Shown here: positions 37,268 to 47,560 of the stretch, piece by piece
Layout: each line of letters opens with the position of its first letter
Numbering within the stretch: position 1 is the first letter of the stretch
Assembly (NCBI GenBank): GCA_947258405.1
Contig: CAMYIE010000008.1
Location: forward strand, 54,604-118,603
DNA from: an uncultured Eudoraea sp.
GTDB lineage: Bacteria > Bacteroidota > Bacteroidia > Flavobacteriales > Flavobacteriaceae
Direction: 5' to 3'
DNA: 64,000 nt
Program-made: the position numbers and the translations under genes
Notes under the pieces: model-generated
Databases searched by the model: none
Told to the model about the DNA's origin: nothing
Seen by the model: only the letters and a program-made list of their open reading frames with translations

Positions 37268-38353
37268 TTATTTTACCTCCGAGGTATATTGGTTAATTAC
37301 CTCTTTCCACCAGGGTTCCTCTAAATTTTCTATCAGCTTTAGATTAAGTTCATCATAAATAGGATGCTCTTTCGGGAGCATAAAACTTCGATAACGGTCT
37401 TCAAAACCTAGATTTAACAGCTGTAGCTTACCTTCGAACTGGTTCGTTCTGATCAGATATTTCAGTTGTAATTTGTGATGAACCAGTACATCGATTTCCT
37501 TTCTCGACAGCGCTCTCAAACCCTGCTCTGGAGTGCGGTAAATCTGATAAGGAATCATATTGTGTTTTCTTAGAAAGCTTTCGCTCTCTGACGCTCCGAC
37601 TATTCCTATTTTCTCGACTACGGCGAGGTCGGCCAGGCCTTCGATATCTGCTGCAAGCGTGTTCACAGTGAGAGTTGATGCAATTGTAGCTGTAAAGCTC
37701 GAAATAATGATCACTGCGGTAAACATCCATATAATGGCGATAGTTTTCCCGGCATTAGTTTTGGGTGCTTTATCTCCATATCCAACAGTGGTCATGGTCA
37801 CTGCTGCCCACCAAAGACCATCGAGCAGCCCTTTGACCCCTGGCCTGAATTGATATTTATTATTCCTCCGTTCCAAAAGCCATAAAATAGTGCCAAAAAA
37901 AAGTAAAATCAGTACCAGAAGCAGAATGACATTTAAGAATGCTCGCGAGAAAAAGTTGTTTACAAAAATCTGGAACTGACTTTGGCTTGAAATTGTAATG
38001 GCTGCCCCTATACTGGAAACATAAAAGGGTTGGGTTACCTGAAATTTGTCCATTCTAGATGGATTATTCACCAGAGGGTTGATCGACAGGTCTAATTCCT
38101 CATAGTCCAGCGCCCTTATAATTCCAATGACGTCGCTGTATTCTCTATATTCAAAAGACTGATTCATCTCCAGCGCAATATGTTCCCAAAGTGCCACTGA
38201 CAAGCCTTCAAAATCCCCTTCTTCATTCTTAATAATAAATGGAGGATCTTCGTGTATTCCTACAAGAATGGTATCCTGAATTCCAGTTGCGAAAACTGTG
38301 TTATAAAAGATCGCAACAAGCACCAATACTATGTAATTCCTGCTTTTTATCAT
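37268..38353 (-). CDS. GluR0-like prokaryotic ionotropic glutamate receptor (ligand-gated K+ channel)
   Basis: I start at the ATG at 38353, whose ATGA overlaps the upstream stop; a longer frame from 38455 is unlikely. The 361-aa product has a signal peptide (1-23), ligand-binding lobe S1 (26-125, [12 protein letters not shown]), membrane span M1 (about 138-160), a pore loop with the potassium filter TVGYGD (189-194), M2 (204-226) containing SSFTATIAS, which parallels the SYTANLAA signature of animal receptors, then lobe S2 (235-361). This is the GluR0 architecture: an extracytoplasmic amino acid or other small ligand would open a K+ pore. Confidence 0.9.
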   Translation of the reverse strand: MIKSRNYIVLVLVAIFYNTVFATGIQDTILVGIHEDPPFIIKNEEGDFEGLSVALWEHIALEMNQSFEYREYSDVIGIIRALDYEELDLSINPLVNNPSRMDKFQVTQPFYVSSIGAAITISSQSQFQIFVNNFFSRAFLNVILLLVLILLFFGTILWLLERRNNKYQFRPGVKGLLDGLWWAAVTMTTVGYGDKAPKTNAGKTIAIIWMFTAVIIISSFTATIASTLTVNTLAADIEGLADLAVVEKIGIVGASESESFLRKHNMIPYQIYRTPEQGLRALSRKEIDVLVHHKLQLKYLIRTNQFEGKLQLLNLGFEDRYRSFMLPKEHPIYDELNLKLIENLEEPWWKEVINQYTSEVK

Positions 38354-41274
38354 TTTAATTGATCTGTCACATTTGCCGAAAGGAAGGTTGCCAGTATTTG
38401 TAAGATAGTTAGGTCCTGCTTCGAAAACCTGTCCACGCCTTCCCCATAAACACATAGCACGGCTTCAGCTCCTTTAAACTGTTCAAAAGGTATATAAATA
38501 CGAGAACGGTAGCCTCTATTATCTTTCAAACCAATATATTGTCCTGACTCTTTATCGCTATCCCTTATCAATACAGCCCTTTTATTATGCAACACATAGC
38601 TACAGAGATTTTCCTTTTCATTAAAATCCTCCTGCCGCTTCTGTATCCCCGAAAGCCCTCTTTGGAAACCAAGGTGATGCACTGTATTTTTTTTTAGAAA
38701 TGCAAGTTCAAAAGCGTCCATCCCCGTAGGCAATTCCACCAGCTTGGATAAAACCGGAAGGACCCTGATCCACTTCGCCCTAAGCGGTATCTGCCGAAGC
38801 AGACGGAATAACAAATAAATACTAACACCGGCACTTTTCAGTGCCGCTTCCTGGTTTCTAATAGCGTCTCCCTGAGAAATTAATTGTTCTTCCTTCGCGC
38901 TGAGTTCTTTTTCTTTGGAAGATAAAAGTGAACGCAATTCTGCCGTCTTTATCTTTCCGAAAAACCTTAAAATATAGCCGAATACCAGTCCGGCAAGCAG
39001 CAATAAGGTGATAATACCCCACCAGGTGGCGTACCAGGGCTTTACTACTTTGAAATCAATAGTGGCAGGGATACTCCAGCTAGAACCTCCCGGTTTCTGG
39101 GCCCGTACCGCCAGGATGTAGAAGCCTGCAAATAAAGGTTGAATTCGCACCCTGGAGTCTATTTCCCCTTCCAGCCAGTGAATGTCTTCAATTTCGTCTT
39201 CCGGTAAGTTTGATTTGTAATATTTATATTGAATCTTATTTTCATCTCCCGGGTAAGAGATTGATGTGAAATAGAAATCGGCTATATCTTCTCTGCTCAT
39301 TTCCAGCGACTTCTCAAGTGATTGCTCTCTGGCATTCACTGAAAATCTTTCCAAGGAAGGGTTTTTGGTGCTCAGTGGTGCAGGAAACGGCATGACCGAA
39401 TACACAACTCCTTCTGCTGTCCCAGCCCATAGGCGGTTAGCGTTATCAAGTACCATGGCCCTGTAAGATGCAATTCTGGAAGGTGTCCCGCTCTTTTCAT
39501 CAAAAAGAACAAAATTACCGGCTGCGTCGAGGTGAATCATCCCATTGGTGGCTGTGGCCATCCAAATCGATCCGTCAGGCAGGGAGCAAACCGATCGTAT
39601 TTCGCCGTATGTATGCCGTCCAAGATCAATCCTGTGTATTCGTTCCGTATCGTATTGAAGCAAACCATCGGTTGTGGCCATCCAAACAATACCTCTTGCA
39701 TCTACTGCAATATCATGTACCTCAAAATTCCTGCTTACTTTAAATGGAAAGGGCAAACTTTTGTTTTCAAACCGATCTGCATCCCTGTCGTATTTGTACA
39801 GATATGATTCGAGTCCTATCCCGGCTGCATAAAGTTCAGACTTTCCCCCTTCGTCTAATACCAGTACTCTGCTCGATAACCCTTTGTTATTACTGTAATC
39901 TTTATATTCGCCCCGTCTGTTTAACTGACCTACCCCTACTATGGGTTTCTCATCCGGCGCCTGGCAGAACCAGATCTTTCCAGCGCTATCTTCAAACATA
40001 TAGAAAATGCCGCCTCCCCGGTCGCTGATATCAAATTGATTACGTATACCGTCTCTTGCCCGTATAACCCTGCCTTCAGAAGTCCCCAGCCAGATATACG
40101 GGCCGTTAGAGGTTATAGCCGTTACCCTTATTTCACCGGTATCAAATTCATCAAAAATATCCTCCCCTCCTATGTTGCGTATTCTAAAGATATTACCCTG
40201 TGAGACCAATATCTCGTTCCTGATCGTGGTACCTATGGCTACTGTATTATCCATGGCCATACCACTTACACTGCGGAAAAAACCTGAGTAGAGCAAAGCC
40301 AGCCCTTCAGGGGTGGAGACCCATATCTTGCCTCCTATACGTACCTGATCGGAAGAAAAATATATCTGATTTATCTCTTTAAAGGGTAGTGTTTCTATAC
40401 GATGAGGATCATTGGATCCATAAACCTGACTTAATTCATGGGGCCTGTCGGATAATAGCGTAAATAATCCCTCTTCTGATGCGAGGAAAATCATTCCCGT
40501 TTTATCTACTGTTAGATAGGTAAAAGAATGACCTGCAGCTGTGAGGTAATCTGTCCTTAAGGTCTTGCCATCACTATCGATCTGAAGTTGAATTACCCGT
40601 TCTCCGGCGAGAAGAATACGGTCTTCGATAATATGAAAGCAGTTGAAATTTTTAAACCCTGGTTTTTGCTCAAATTTTCCACTGTCCACATTAAATAAAA
40701 AGAGGCCCTCCCCCGGGCTGAAGGCCCAGATTCGATGATATTTATCCCGACTAAAAAGTATGGGGGCAGCATCGGTTTTTGTAAACAGACTAAATCTTTG
40801 TACAAACTTGCGCTTATCATCGAAAAGAAAGACCTGTCCATCACGCTGACTTATCCACAACCAGCCCCTGGAATCCACCAATATATCCTCCGGGTAATCC
40901 AGATCACTAATACTTTCATCAACTTCAACATAAGGGGAAATAACCACCTCCTTATCTTCATAATTCAATCGATAAACCCCGGTGTCATTAGAAAAGAGAA
41001 TGTTGTTTTCATCGAAGGCAACAAGCGATTTTATGTATTTGCTCGATAGTGAAGTATTAAAATCCTCGAAAACAGTACCATCGAAACGGAAAAGTCCACG
41101 ATCCGTAGCCAACCACATATAGGAACGACTGTCTTCTATCACCCTGTTAACCTTTCCAAAGGGGACATTTTCGCCCTCGTAGGTCACATATTGGAATTTT
41201 TGACCATAGACCAACCAAAGTGGAAGGAAAAACCATAAGAATGTCCAGGCGTGTCGGGATCCCATATATACCAT
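38350..41274 (-). CDS. Two-component-type propeller sensor with Y_Y_Y domain but no kinase
   Basis: A 974-aa protein with signal peptide (to about 24), two seven-bladed Reg_prop propellers' worth of repeats (about 40-640; [33 protein letters not shown]), a Y_Y_Y domain (about 660-755) and a membrane span (about 762-783). A cytoplasmic coiled coil ([17 protein letters not shown]) leads to a C-terminal GAF-like domain (about 840-974, ending [15 protein letters not shown]). This is the sensor half of a hybrid two-component system, but histidine kinase, receiver and DNA-binding domains are absent. It is coupled (ATGA overlap) to the glutamate-receptor channel. Confidence 0.85.
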   Translation of the reverse strand: MVYMGSRHAWTFLWFFLPLWLVYGQKFQYVTYEGENVPFGKVNRVIEDSRSYMWLATDRGLFRFDGTVFEDFNTSLSSKYIKSLVAFDENNILFSNDTGVYRLNYEDKEVVISPYVEVDESISDLDYPEDILVDSRGWLWISQRDGQVFLFDDKRKFVQRFSLFTKTDAAPILFSRDKYHRIWAFSPGEGLFLFNVDSGKFEQKPGFKNFNCFHIIEDRILLAGERVIQLQIDSDGKTLRTDYLTAAGHSFTYLTVDKTGMIFLASEEGLFTLLSDRPHELSQVYGSNDPHRIETLPFKEINQIYFSSDQVRIGGKIWVSTPEGLALLYSGFFRSVSGMAMDNTVAIGTTIRNEILVSQGNIFRIRNIGGEDIFDEFDTGEIRVTAITSNGPYIWLGTSEGRVIRARDGIRNQFDISDRGGGIFYMFEDSAGKIWFCQAPDEKPIVGVGQLNRRGEYKDYSNNKGLSSRVLVLDEGGKSELYAAGIGLESYLYKYDRDADRFENKSLPFPFKVSRNFEVHDIAVDARGIVWMATTDGLLQYDTERIHRIDLGRHTYGEIRSVCSLPDGSIWMATATNGMIHLDAAGNFVLFDEKSGTPSRIASYRAMVLDNANRLWAGTAEGVVYSVMPFPAPLSTKNPSLERFSVNAREQSLEKSLEMSREDIADFYFTSISYPGDENKIQYKYYKSNLPEDEIEDIHWLEGEIDSRVRIQPLFAGFYILAVRAQKPGGSSWSIPATIDFKVVKPWYATWWGIITLLLLAGLVFGYILRFFGKIKTAELRSLLSSKEKELSAKEEQLISQGDAIRNQEAALKSAGVSIYLLFRLLRQIPLRAKWIRVLPVLSKLVELPTGMDAFELAFLKKNTVHHLGFQRGLSGIQKRQEDFNEKENLCSYVLHNKRAVLIRDSDKESGQYIGLKDNRGYRSRIYIPFEQFKGAEAVLCVYGEGVDRFSKQDLTILQILATFLSANVTDQLK

Positions 41275-41392
41275 TATTGATGGTATTTAAATATAGTAAA
41301 ACGCCTGAACATAAGTCGGGATATCCTGACACGCCGGTAGATCAAGGATAATTTAGCATTATCGTAGCGTCATTTGGGAGTAATTAATCTGT

Positions 41393-41445
41393 AAAAAGGC
41401 CAGCTGGAGAGGGGAAACTGGTATTATTAATCCGCCGGCCTTTTT
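41393..41445 (-). terminator. Long-loop terminator-like inverted repeat after sqr
   Basis: AAAAAGGCCAGC (41393-41404) pairs with GCCGGCCTTTTT (41434-41445) with one mismatch and a 29-nt loop. On the minus strand it ends in a T run, 9 bp after the sqr stop. Confidence 0.55.
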
Positions 41446-41453
41446 TAAGATTA

Positions 41454-42716
41454 CTAGACCTTTTTACCTTTCATCATCTTGTTCCAATACAGATAGGGAA
41501 GGCCATATTTCTTTAGCATCCATAAGCGCCAGTGTTCTTTAGCGCTGTTAAATACCAGCATCTGCTTAAGTTTCGGATCAGGGGTGAAGTTGTTGTCATA
41601 ATCAAACTCAGCCAGGACCATCTTCCCATAGCCGGTAATTAGCGGACAAGAAGAGTAACCGTCATACGAAGCATTCGTCGCATCCTGATTCTGTATCAGT
41701 TTTGAAATATTATCGACCACTATGGGCACCTGTTTTCGTATCGCCGCCCCGGTCTTGGCCGTTGGTAAGGCGGCTACGTCGCCCAGGCCAAAGATATTCG
41801 GATATTTATTATGCTGCATGGAATAATGATCCACATCCAGCCAGCCTCCCTCATTTACCAGGTCTGAATTCCGGACAAAGTCTGGTGCCTGTTGGGGTGG
41901 GGCCAGGTGTAGCATATCGAAAGGGATTGCCCGAACTCCATCATCGAGAACTTCTTCCGACAAGGAATTTCCGCTTTTTACTTCCTTGAACTTATCTTCA
42001 GGGGCAGTATACCTGAAGTATGCAATCCGCTTATCCGGATCAATTTTAAATGGAGCATAGAACGGTTTAAAATGCATACCATACCGGTCTAAAACCTTGG
42101 TCAGGGTTTCCTTAATTTCTTTGACTCCAAAAATAACTGTCCCCGGAGTAGCAAAAATCACATTAGTCTTATCTAACAGCCCCTTTTTTCTAAAGTAATC
42201 TGCAGAGAGATAAGCAGTTTTCTGAGGGGCACCACCGCACTTAATGGGTGTTGTAGGCTGTGTGAATACTGCATTACCTCCTTTAAAATTTTTGAGGATA
42301 TCCCAGGTATGTTCAGAATTGGTATAGTTACTACAAACTATTCCCTTTTCCAGTGCTTCCGGTAATCCTTCGATAAGTTCTGGTGCCATAACCAGACCAG
42401 GTGCAACCACGAGATAGTCGTAGCTTATGTCTCCGCTACTTTTAGTGGTAACCACATTATTCGCGGCATCGAAACCTGTTGCATAGTCTTTGATCCAGTC
42501 GACACCGTTGGGAATGAGGTCAGCCATAGGCCTTGCCGTTTTTTTGAAGTCGAAGGTTCCGGCACCCACCAGGGTCCAGGCGGGCTGATAGTAGTGAGTC
42601 TCGGCAGGTTCGATAATAGCCAGATCGTAATTCTTATCCAAACGCTTCAGCTGGGCAGCGGTCATTATTCCGGCCGTACCTCCGCCAATAACGAGGATCT
42701 GATAATGCGATTTCAT
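41454..42716 (-). CDS. sqr: Sulfide:quinone oxidoreductase, type II
   Basis: A 420-aa FAD protein. N-terminal GGGTAGIMTAAQL binds FAD, and the second flavin motif is NIFGLGDVAALPTAKTGAA. The two redox cysteines expected of type II SQR are Cys160 (PIKCGGAPQK) and Cys357 (YSSCPLITGYGK). YYQPAWTLVGAG near 43-54 is also characteristic. It oxidises sulfide at the membrane, passing electrons to quinone and sulfane sulfur to a thiol. A GTAAC-N4-GTTAC palindrome is centred 61 bp before its start and equally far from the divergent sulfite dehydrogenase. Confidence 0.93.
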   Translation of the reverse strand: MKSHYQILVIGGGTAGIMTAAQLKRLDKNYDLAIIEPAETHYYQPAWTLVGAGTFDFKKTARPMADLIPNGVDWIKDYATGFDAANNVVTTKSSGDISYDYLVVAPGLVMAPELIEGLPEALEKGIVCSNYTNSEHTWDILKNFKGGNAVFTQPTTPIKCGGAPQKTAYLSADYFRKKGLLDKTNVIFATPGTVIFGVKEIKETLTKVLDRYGMHFKPFYAPFKIDPDKRIAYFRYTAPEDKFKEVKSGNSLSEEVLDDGVRAIPFDMLHLAPPQQAPDFVRNSDLVNEGGWLDVDHYSMQHNKYPNIFGLGDVAALPTAKTGAAIRKQVPIVVDNISKLIQNQDATNASYDGYSSCPLITGYGKMVLAEFDYDNNFTPDPKLKQMLVFNSAKEHWRLWMLKKYGLPYLYWNKMMKGKKV

Positions 42717-42770
42717 TTTAAGTTGTTTTAGTGATTGGTATAAAAATAAGCAAGCTTTACCATAGCAAGC

Positions 42771-42784
42771 GTAACTAAAGTTAC
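42771..42784. promoter_or_regulatory. GTAAC-N4-GTTAC palindrome, shared operator of sqr and sorA-like genes
   Basis: GTAAC-TAAA-GTTAC, with one more base pair on each side (CG...CG at 42770 and 42785). The centre is 61.5 bp from both divergent start codons. The same motif occurs at 49042 and 54998. Confidence 0.65.
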
Positions 42785-42838
42785 GTGTACTTCCCTAAAG
42801 ATTTGACTATTTTAGTGGAATCTAGAAAATAGCTATTT

Positions 42839-44059
42839 GTGGAAAGACGAAAGTTTGTTAAAAGGAGTGTTCTTGGATCACTTTCGGCAGCTTTAGGCAT
42901 GGATATCGTCTATGGAATAAAGATGCCTGAAGGTTATACTCCCCTGGTATTACAGGACCCGGATCCCTATACCTTGTTTCGAAAGGACAAACAGATGGTT
43001 TTGCTCAATGACAGACCCTGGAACATGGAAGCCCAGGCACATCTGTTAGACGATCCTGTTACCCCCGAAAAATTTATGTTTATACGGAACAACGGCCTTG
43101 TACCCGAAAATATAGACGTAGAAAACTGGACCCTTACCATCGACGGTGAGGCGGTACGTCAAAAGAAGGTTTATAGCCTGAGTGATTTGAAATCGAAATT
43201 TCCGGTTCACACCTATCAACTTACATTAGAATGCGGAGGCAACGGCCGGAATGAATTCGACCCTCCGGCAAAGGGTAACCAGTGGACGGTAGGCGCTGTG
43301 TCATGTGCTGAATGGACGGGGATTCACTTGGCAGATCTTTTGGAGGATGTGGGAATGACAACTGAAGCCATTTACGTAGGCTATCATGCGGCGGATATTC
43401 ATCTGAGTCGCGATCCAAATAAAGAGCCCATTTCCAGGGGAATCCCAATTGCCAAAGCAATGCAAAAGGAAACATTATTGGCCTTTGCGATGAATGGCAA
43501 GGATATCCCATTAGTACACGGGCATCCTTTACGCCTTGTCGCCGGGGGCTGGCCCGCTTCGACGTCCGGAAAATGGCTCAACCGACTAAGTATCAGGAAT
43601 CAGGTTCATGACGGTGCTAAGATGACCGGGACCTCCTACAGAGTTCCATGCAATACAGTAGCACCAGGGGAAAAAGTAAAGGATGAGGATATGTGTATTA
43701 TTGAATCGATGCCGGTAAAGTCTCTCATCACACACCCTAAATCCGGAGCTGTCATTAGCAATGGCAAGTCACTTAAAATAAGGGGGCATGCCTGGGCGGG
43801 GGAATTGGAGGTATCAAAAGTGGAATATTCCCTTGATTTTGGGGCCACCTGGAATGCATGTAGAACAAATCCGCCTGCCAATCGACTTGCATGGCAACGA
43901 TTTGAGGCCACTGTGGTTTTTCCTAAAAAAGGATATTATGAATTATGGAGTCGTGCTACAGATTCCAGTGGTATGGGTCAGCCTATGGTCCTGCCGGGCT
44001 GGAATCCGAAGGGTTATTTAAATAATGCCTGCCACCGGATTGCTGTGAAAGTTTCTTAA
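42839..44059 (+). CDS. Sulfite dehydrogenase, molybdopterin subunit (SorA-like)
   Basis: A 406-aa member of the sulfite oxidase family with a twin-arginine signal (MERRKFVKRSVLGSLSAA). The start is a GTG. The molybdenum-ligating cysteine is Cys132 (LTLECGGNGR), and the family features VGAVSCAEWTGIHLADLL, YGxHAADIHLSRD-type substrate-site residues and HGHPLRLVAGGWPASTSGKWL follow. The C-terminal dimerisation domain starts near 300. No haem or b5 domain is fused; electrons should go to the cytochrome c encoded next. It oxidises sulfite to sulfate in the periplasm. Confidence 0.9.
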   Translation: MERRKFVKRSVLGSLSAALGMDIVYGIKMPEGYTPLVLQDPDPYTLFRKDKQMVLLNDRPWNMEAQAHLLDDPVTPEKFMFIRNNGLVPENIDVENWTLTIDGEAVRQKKVYSLSDLKSKFPVHTYQLTLECGGNGRNEFDPPAKGNQWTVGAVSCAEWTGIHLADLLEDVGMTTEAIYVGYHAADIHLSRDPNKEPISRGIPIAKAMQKETLLAFAMNGKDIPLVHGHPLRLVAGGWPASTSGKWLNRLSIRNQVHDGAKMTGTSYRVPCNTVAPGEKVKDEDMCIIESMPVKSLITHPKSGAVISNGKSLKIRGHAWAGELEVSKVEYSLDFGATWNACRTNPPANRLAWQRFEATVVFPKKGYYELWSRATDSSGMGQPMVLPGWNPKGYLNNACHRIAVKVS

Positions 44060-44062
44060 ACG

Positions 44063-44548
44063 ATGGAAGACTATAGCAAGTTTAAACAACAAGCCCGGGC
44101 GATTTATCGGATGATGTTGCTTGTGCTATTCTTTATGATCATTACAGCTGCGGGCGTACTCTACCTGGTCTATAACCCCGATCTGGGCAGTTTCCGGTCT
44201 ACGGCGCCCGACTCGGAATATGTTGAAGTTGAGGCACCGGAAGAAGATGATTTCGATAAGATCGTGGATGGCATACATCAGCGAACAGGTCTTGTAGATG
44301 CCGAAGGGCTTATGGCTGTTGTTAATAATTGTACGAATTGCCATTCCGCTCAGCTGGTTACTCAAAACAGAATGAATCGGGAACGTTGGTTCACCACGAT
44401 CAAATGGATGCAGGAAACCCAGAATTTATGGGATCTGGGCAAAAATGAAGAGATCATCGTAAACTATCTGGTAACAAATTACCCGGTTGAAAAAAAAGGT
44501 CGCAGGGCAAACTTGAAAGATATACAATGGTATGATTACCAGGAGTAG
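44063..44548 (+). CDS. Membrane-anchored monohaem cytochrome c (SorB-like)
   Basis: A 161-aa protein with an N-terminal membrane anchor (about 16-36), an acidic linker, and one haem-binding site CTNCH (Cys90-Cys93-His94). Met candidates for the second axial ligand lie at 104 and in KWMQET. The gene starts 3 nt after sorA, so it is the probable electron acceptor of the sulfite dehydrogenase. It overlaps the next gene by 17 nt. Confidence 0.85.
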   Translation: MEDYSKFKQQARAIYRMMLLVLFFMIITAAGVLYLVYNPDLGSFRSTAPDSEYVEVEAPEEDDFDKIVDGIHQRTGLVDAEGLMAVVNNCTNCHSAQLVTQNRMNRERWFTTIKWMQETQNLWDLGKNEEIIVNYLVTNYPVEKKGRRANLKDIQWYDYQE

Positions 44549-45482
44549 CATAATATTAGGACTATTATTTCTGACTTTCCTCGGCTGTAAGGAAAGCCGC
44601 CAGGCTATGGTCGATTCCGAGGAGATCCAGCTGGCACCTTTAATCGAAGTAAAGGACTTACAAAAGAGGATGGGGGAAGCAGAGATAATGATTATCGATA
44701 TGAGAAAACCCGAGTATTATGAACAGGGTCATATCGAAGGAGCTGTCAATGTCTGGCGAGATCAGCTCGTAGATAACCGTTATCCATATGGGGGTATGAT
44801 GGCCACCAGAGATTCTATAGAAGATCTTCTGGGTAGTCTGGGAATAAGCAATAAGCATAGCCTGGTAATATATGATGACAGAGGCTGCCCTGATGCGGCG
44901 CGCTTGTGGTGGTTATTGAAATTCCATAATTATAACAAAATTTCTTTGCTAAATGGTGGCCTGGAAGCCTGGCAGGGATCAGGCATGAAACTCAGCAACA
45001 ATGCCGTCCATTATCCCACTGCGACATTTGAGCTCCCTGATTCGAGCAATACGAATCTCTGGATCGACAAAGAAAGCTTAGTTGCAGGCCTGAATAATAA
45101 AAAAAGCAAGATGATCCTTATAGACACGAGGACAAAAGATGAGTTCCTGGGAAATACCCTTAAACCCGGGGCAAAAAAGGCCGGACGAATACCAGGGAGC
45201 CTGCATATCGACTGGGCCGTAGCCGTAGACTTTAAGGATCACAAAAAGATCAGATCTGCAGATCAGCTAAGGGATTTATTTGAGAAACATGGAATAACAG
45301 AAAGTGATACAGTAGTGGTCTATTGTCATTCTGGGTCGCGTTCCTCACTGACTACATTTGTACTGACCGAACTGTTGGAATATCCTAATATCAGGAATTA
45401 TGACGGCTCCTGGACCGAGTGGAGTCACTTTGACCATTTACCGTATGATCATGACAGTTTAATAAAAACAAAATCACTATGA
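44532..45482 (+). CDS. Lipoprotein sulfurtransferase with two rhodanese domains
   Basis: A 316-aa protein with lipobox LTFLGC (Cys19). The first rhodanese domain (about 35-155) is of the inactive type, with YDDRG where the active loop would be. The second (about 175-310) keeps catalytic Cys265 in VVVYCHSGSRSS. This is the thiosulfate or 3-mercaptopyruvate sulfurtransferase layout, here exported and lipid anchored. Its place in the sorAB operon suggests handling of thiosulfate or sulfane sulfur in the periplasm. It overlaps its neighbours at both ends. Confidence 0.9.
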   Translation: MITRSSIILGLLFLTFLGCKESRQAMVDSEEIQLAPLIEVKDLQKRMGEAEIMIIDMRKPEYYEQGHIEGAVNVWRDQLVDNRYPYGGMMATRDSIEDLLGSLGISNKHSLVIYDDRGCPDAARLWWLLKFHNYNKISLLNGGLEAWQGSGMKLSNNAVHYPTATFELPDSSNTNLWIDKESLVAGLNNKKSKMILIDTRTKDEFLGNTLKPGAKKAGRIPGSLHIDWAVAVDFKDHKKIRSADQLRDLFEKHGITESDTVVVYCHSGSRSSLTTFVLTELLEYPNIRNYDGSWTEWSHFDHLPYDHDSLIKTKSL

Positions 45483-46354
45483 CAAAATATTTAGAAGCTT
45501 TTGCCAATGCTTTTTTAGGAAGTGTTGAATGGACATGGAAGTCCATACTTTTCGAAGTACCATGGTACACCAATTATTTCTGGGGCCTTATTGCCATTTC
45601 GGTACTGGTATGGTTGCTTGAGATCCTTTTTCCCTGGAGAAAGGACCAGTCGATCTTCAGACGGGATTTCTGGCTCGATGCTTTTTATATGTTTTTTAAT
45701 TTCTTTATGTTTTCTATCGCGATCAGTGGATTCTACAAAATACTTGAACGTCTATTCGCCGATCTTGGAGTTACAGCAAAAAGCCTCTCAATAATTAACC
45801 TTGAATCACTTCCAACCTGGGCCCAATTGCTTGTATTTTTTATTATACTTGATTTTGTTCAGTGGTTTACACATATATTGTTGCATAAATACAAAGTGTT
45901 GTGGAATTTTCACAAAGTTCATCATTCGGTAAAAGAGATGGGCTTTGCTGCCCACCTGAGGTATCACTGGATGGAAAATATACTGTATAAACCATTAAAA
46001 GTGTTCGGCGTTATGATTTTAGGAGGTTTCGAGCCCGAACAGGCCTATGTGGTTCATTTTGCAGCCATTGCTATTGGGCATTTTAATCATTCTAATATCA
46101 AGATTACCTGGGGGCCCTTAAAATATGTTTTCAACAACCCGGTAATGCATTTATACCACCATTCCTTTGTATTGCCTAAGGGGTCGTATGGGGTTAACTT
46201 TGGGATCAGCCTGAGCCTATGGGATTATATTTTCAAAACGAATTATATTCCGGAAGACAGTGGCACTATTGAACTGGGTTTCCCGGGAGATGAAAAGTTT
46301 CCTCAAGATTTCCTTCACCAGAATATCTACGGATTTGGCAAGCAAAAAGAATAG
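45479..46354 (+). CDS. Sterol desaturase / fatty acid hydroxylase family membrane protein
   Basis: A 291-aa protein with about four membrane spans and the di-iron histidine clusters of the family: HILLH (near 137), HKVHHS (near 147), HFNHSN and HLYHHS toward the C-terminus. It would hydroxylate or desaturate a lipid at the membrane. It is coupled by ATGA overlap to the rhodanese gene and closes the four-gene sor operon. The link between lipid oxidation and sulfur oxidation is not explained by known pathways. Confidence 0.88.
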   Translation: MTKYLEAFANAFLGSVEWTWKSILFEVPWYTNYFWGLIAISVLVWLLEILFPWRKDQSIFRRDFWLDAFYMFFNFFMFSIAISGFYKILERLFADLGVTAKSLSIINLESLPTWAQLLVFFIILDFVQWFTHILLHKYKVLWNFHKVHHSVKEMGFAAHLRYHWMENILYKPLKVFGVMILGGFEPEQAYVVHFAAIAIGHFNHSNIKITWGPLKYVFNNPVMHLYHHSFVLPKGSYGVNFGISLSLWDYIFKTNYIPEDSGTIELGFPGDEKFPQDFLHQNIYGFGKQKE

Positions 46355-46379
46355 TGAGAATGAAGAATTTTGTTAGGGA

Positions 46380-47060
46380 TTAACCGAGTATAAAATCAGC
46401 GGCCATTTGAGCATGCAAATCGGTGGTTGCGATTAATGGCACCGATGTATCTTCCTGTGACAGGAGTATGGGTAGTTCTGTACAGCCAAGAATTACTCCT
46501 TCTACCCCCCTGTTAAGCAATAAGTCAATTTGATTGAGATAAAACTCCCTGGCTTCATCAGAAAATATACCCCGGGTAAGTTCCTTAGATACAAAATAAT
46601 GAGACCTGGCAACGCTCATCCCTTCTGGTATAAGCGTTTTGATCTTGTAATGTATGTCGAGATAAGAGGGTATGAATTCGCCCGTCATAGTAGGTTTATT
46701 CCCCAGAAGGCCCAAGGTTTTCAATTTATTCTCAGCAGCCGATTTACCAATAGCATCGGCAATATGTAAAATGGGAATGTCGATTAGCGGCTGGACATAT
46801 TTAAATACCGTATGAGGAGTATTTGCACAAATCACAATCGCCTCGGCTCCTGCTTTATGCAATATTCTGGTCACCTCGAGATATTTTTGGTTGATCTTTT
46901 CCCAGTCTTGTGATCTCATGATCTCAATGTTGAGACTGTAGAGGATTAGCGGTGGATTTCCTTCCGTACCAATCTTTTCAGAAACAAGAGTATTTATCAG
47001 CCTGTAATAGTCGAGCGTGGAATGCCATGAAGTTCCGCCAATAAGTCCCAGGGTTTTCAT
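46380..47060 (-). CDS. Aspartate/glutamate racemase family protein
   Basis: I start at the ATG at 47060 (MKTLGLIGGTSWHST); the ATG at 47072 would add four residues. The two catalytic cysteines are Cys78 (VICANTPH) and Cys193 (VILGCTELP). It makes D-aspartate or D-glutamate by a cofactor-free two-base mechanism. The substrate cannot be settled from motifs alone. Confidence 0.9.
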   Translation of the reverse strand: MKTLGLIGGTSWHSTLDYYRLINTLVSEKIGTEGNPPLILYSLNIEIMRSQDWEKINQKYLEVTRILHKAGAEAIVICANTPHTVFKYVQPLIDIPILHIADAIGKSAAENKLKTLGLLGNKPTMTGEFIPSYLDIHYKIKTLIPEGMSVARSHYFVSKELTRGIFSDEAREFYLNQIDLLLNRGVEGVILGCTELPILLSQEDTSVPLIATTDLHAQMAADFILG

Positions 47061-47127
47061 AATATCAACCATTTATAGGGGAATAACCTTTTAAGAACTC
47101 CAATAATCCTTACCATAGGAGCTTAAA

Positions 47128-47472
47128 TTATCTCCAATTCATAATACCACCCTCAAGGTCATAGATCTTCTTAAAACCCATTGCGATGAGTTTATGAGCT
47201 GCTTTCGCACTTCTGACTCCTGAGCGACAGTAAATATATAGCGGTTTTTCCTTGTTCAGGGTCTCGAAAGCATCTATGAATTCTTTGCGCTTATGATAGT
47301 CAATATTGATCGCCTTACCCAGGTGACCGCTTCGATATTCCCTTGGGGTTCGCACATCAATCAATTGCACATCTTTGTTTATTACTGCTTCCTTATATGC
47401 ATTGACCCCCAAAACTTCGAATTGTTCAGATTCATGATTTTTAGTACTGAATAAGGATTTGAAAATAGTCAT
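47128..47472 (-). CDS. Single-domain rhodanese
   Basis: A 114-aa rhodanese with catalytic Cys82 in the loop YCRSGVRS and the LIDVRTPREYRSGHL signature. No signal peptide is seen, so it is cytoplasmic. It follows the persulfide dioxygenase-rhodanese gene on the same strand (88-bp gap containing a GATGGTAA...TTACCATC inverted repeat). It would move sulfane sulfur between carriers. Confidence 0.9.
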   Translation of the reverse strand: MTIFKSLFSTKNHESEQFEVLGVNAYKEAVINKDVQLIDVRTPREYRSGHLGKAINIDYHKRKEFIDAFETLNKEKPLYIYCRSGVRSAKAAHKLIAMGFKKIYDLEGGIMNWR

Positions 47473-47498
47473 CTTCTAAAAATTTAAAATTGGGAAGC

Positions 47499-47520
47499 GA
47501 TGGTAAATTGAATTACCATC
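47499..47520. repeat. 8-bp inverted repeat between the persulfide dioxygenase and rhodanese genes
   Basis: GATGGTAA (47499-47506) and TTACCATC (47513-47520) surround a 6-nt centre. It may be a weak terminator of the upstream gene or an operator of the rhodanese. Confidence 0.5.
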
Positions 47521-47560
47521 ACCCCCCCTTAACAACCAACTAAAACAATATAAACCAACC

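Noticed and set aside
37268..38353. ABC-type amino acid binding protein
   Set aside because: The ligand-binding lobes are split by two membrane spans and a TVGYGD pore loop, so it is a channel and not a transporter subunit.
39468..40028. Plus-strand frames of 91-94 codons across the propeller sensor
   Set aside because: They lie antisense to repeated propeller coding sequence and show no protein-like pattern.
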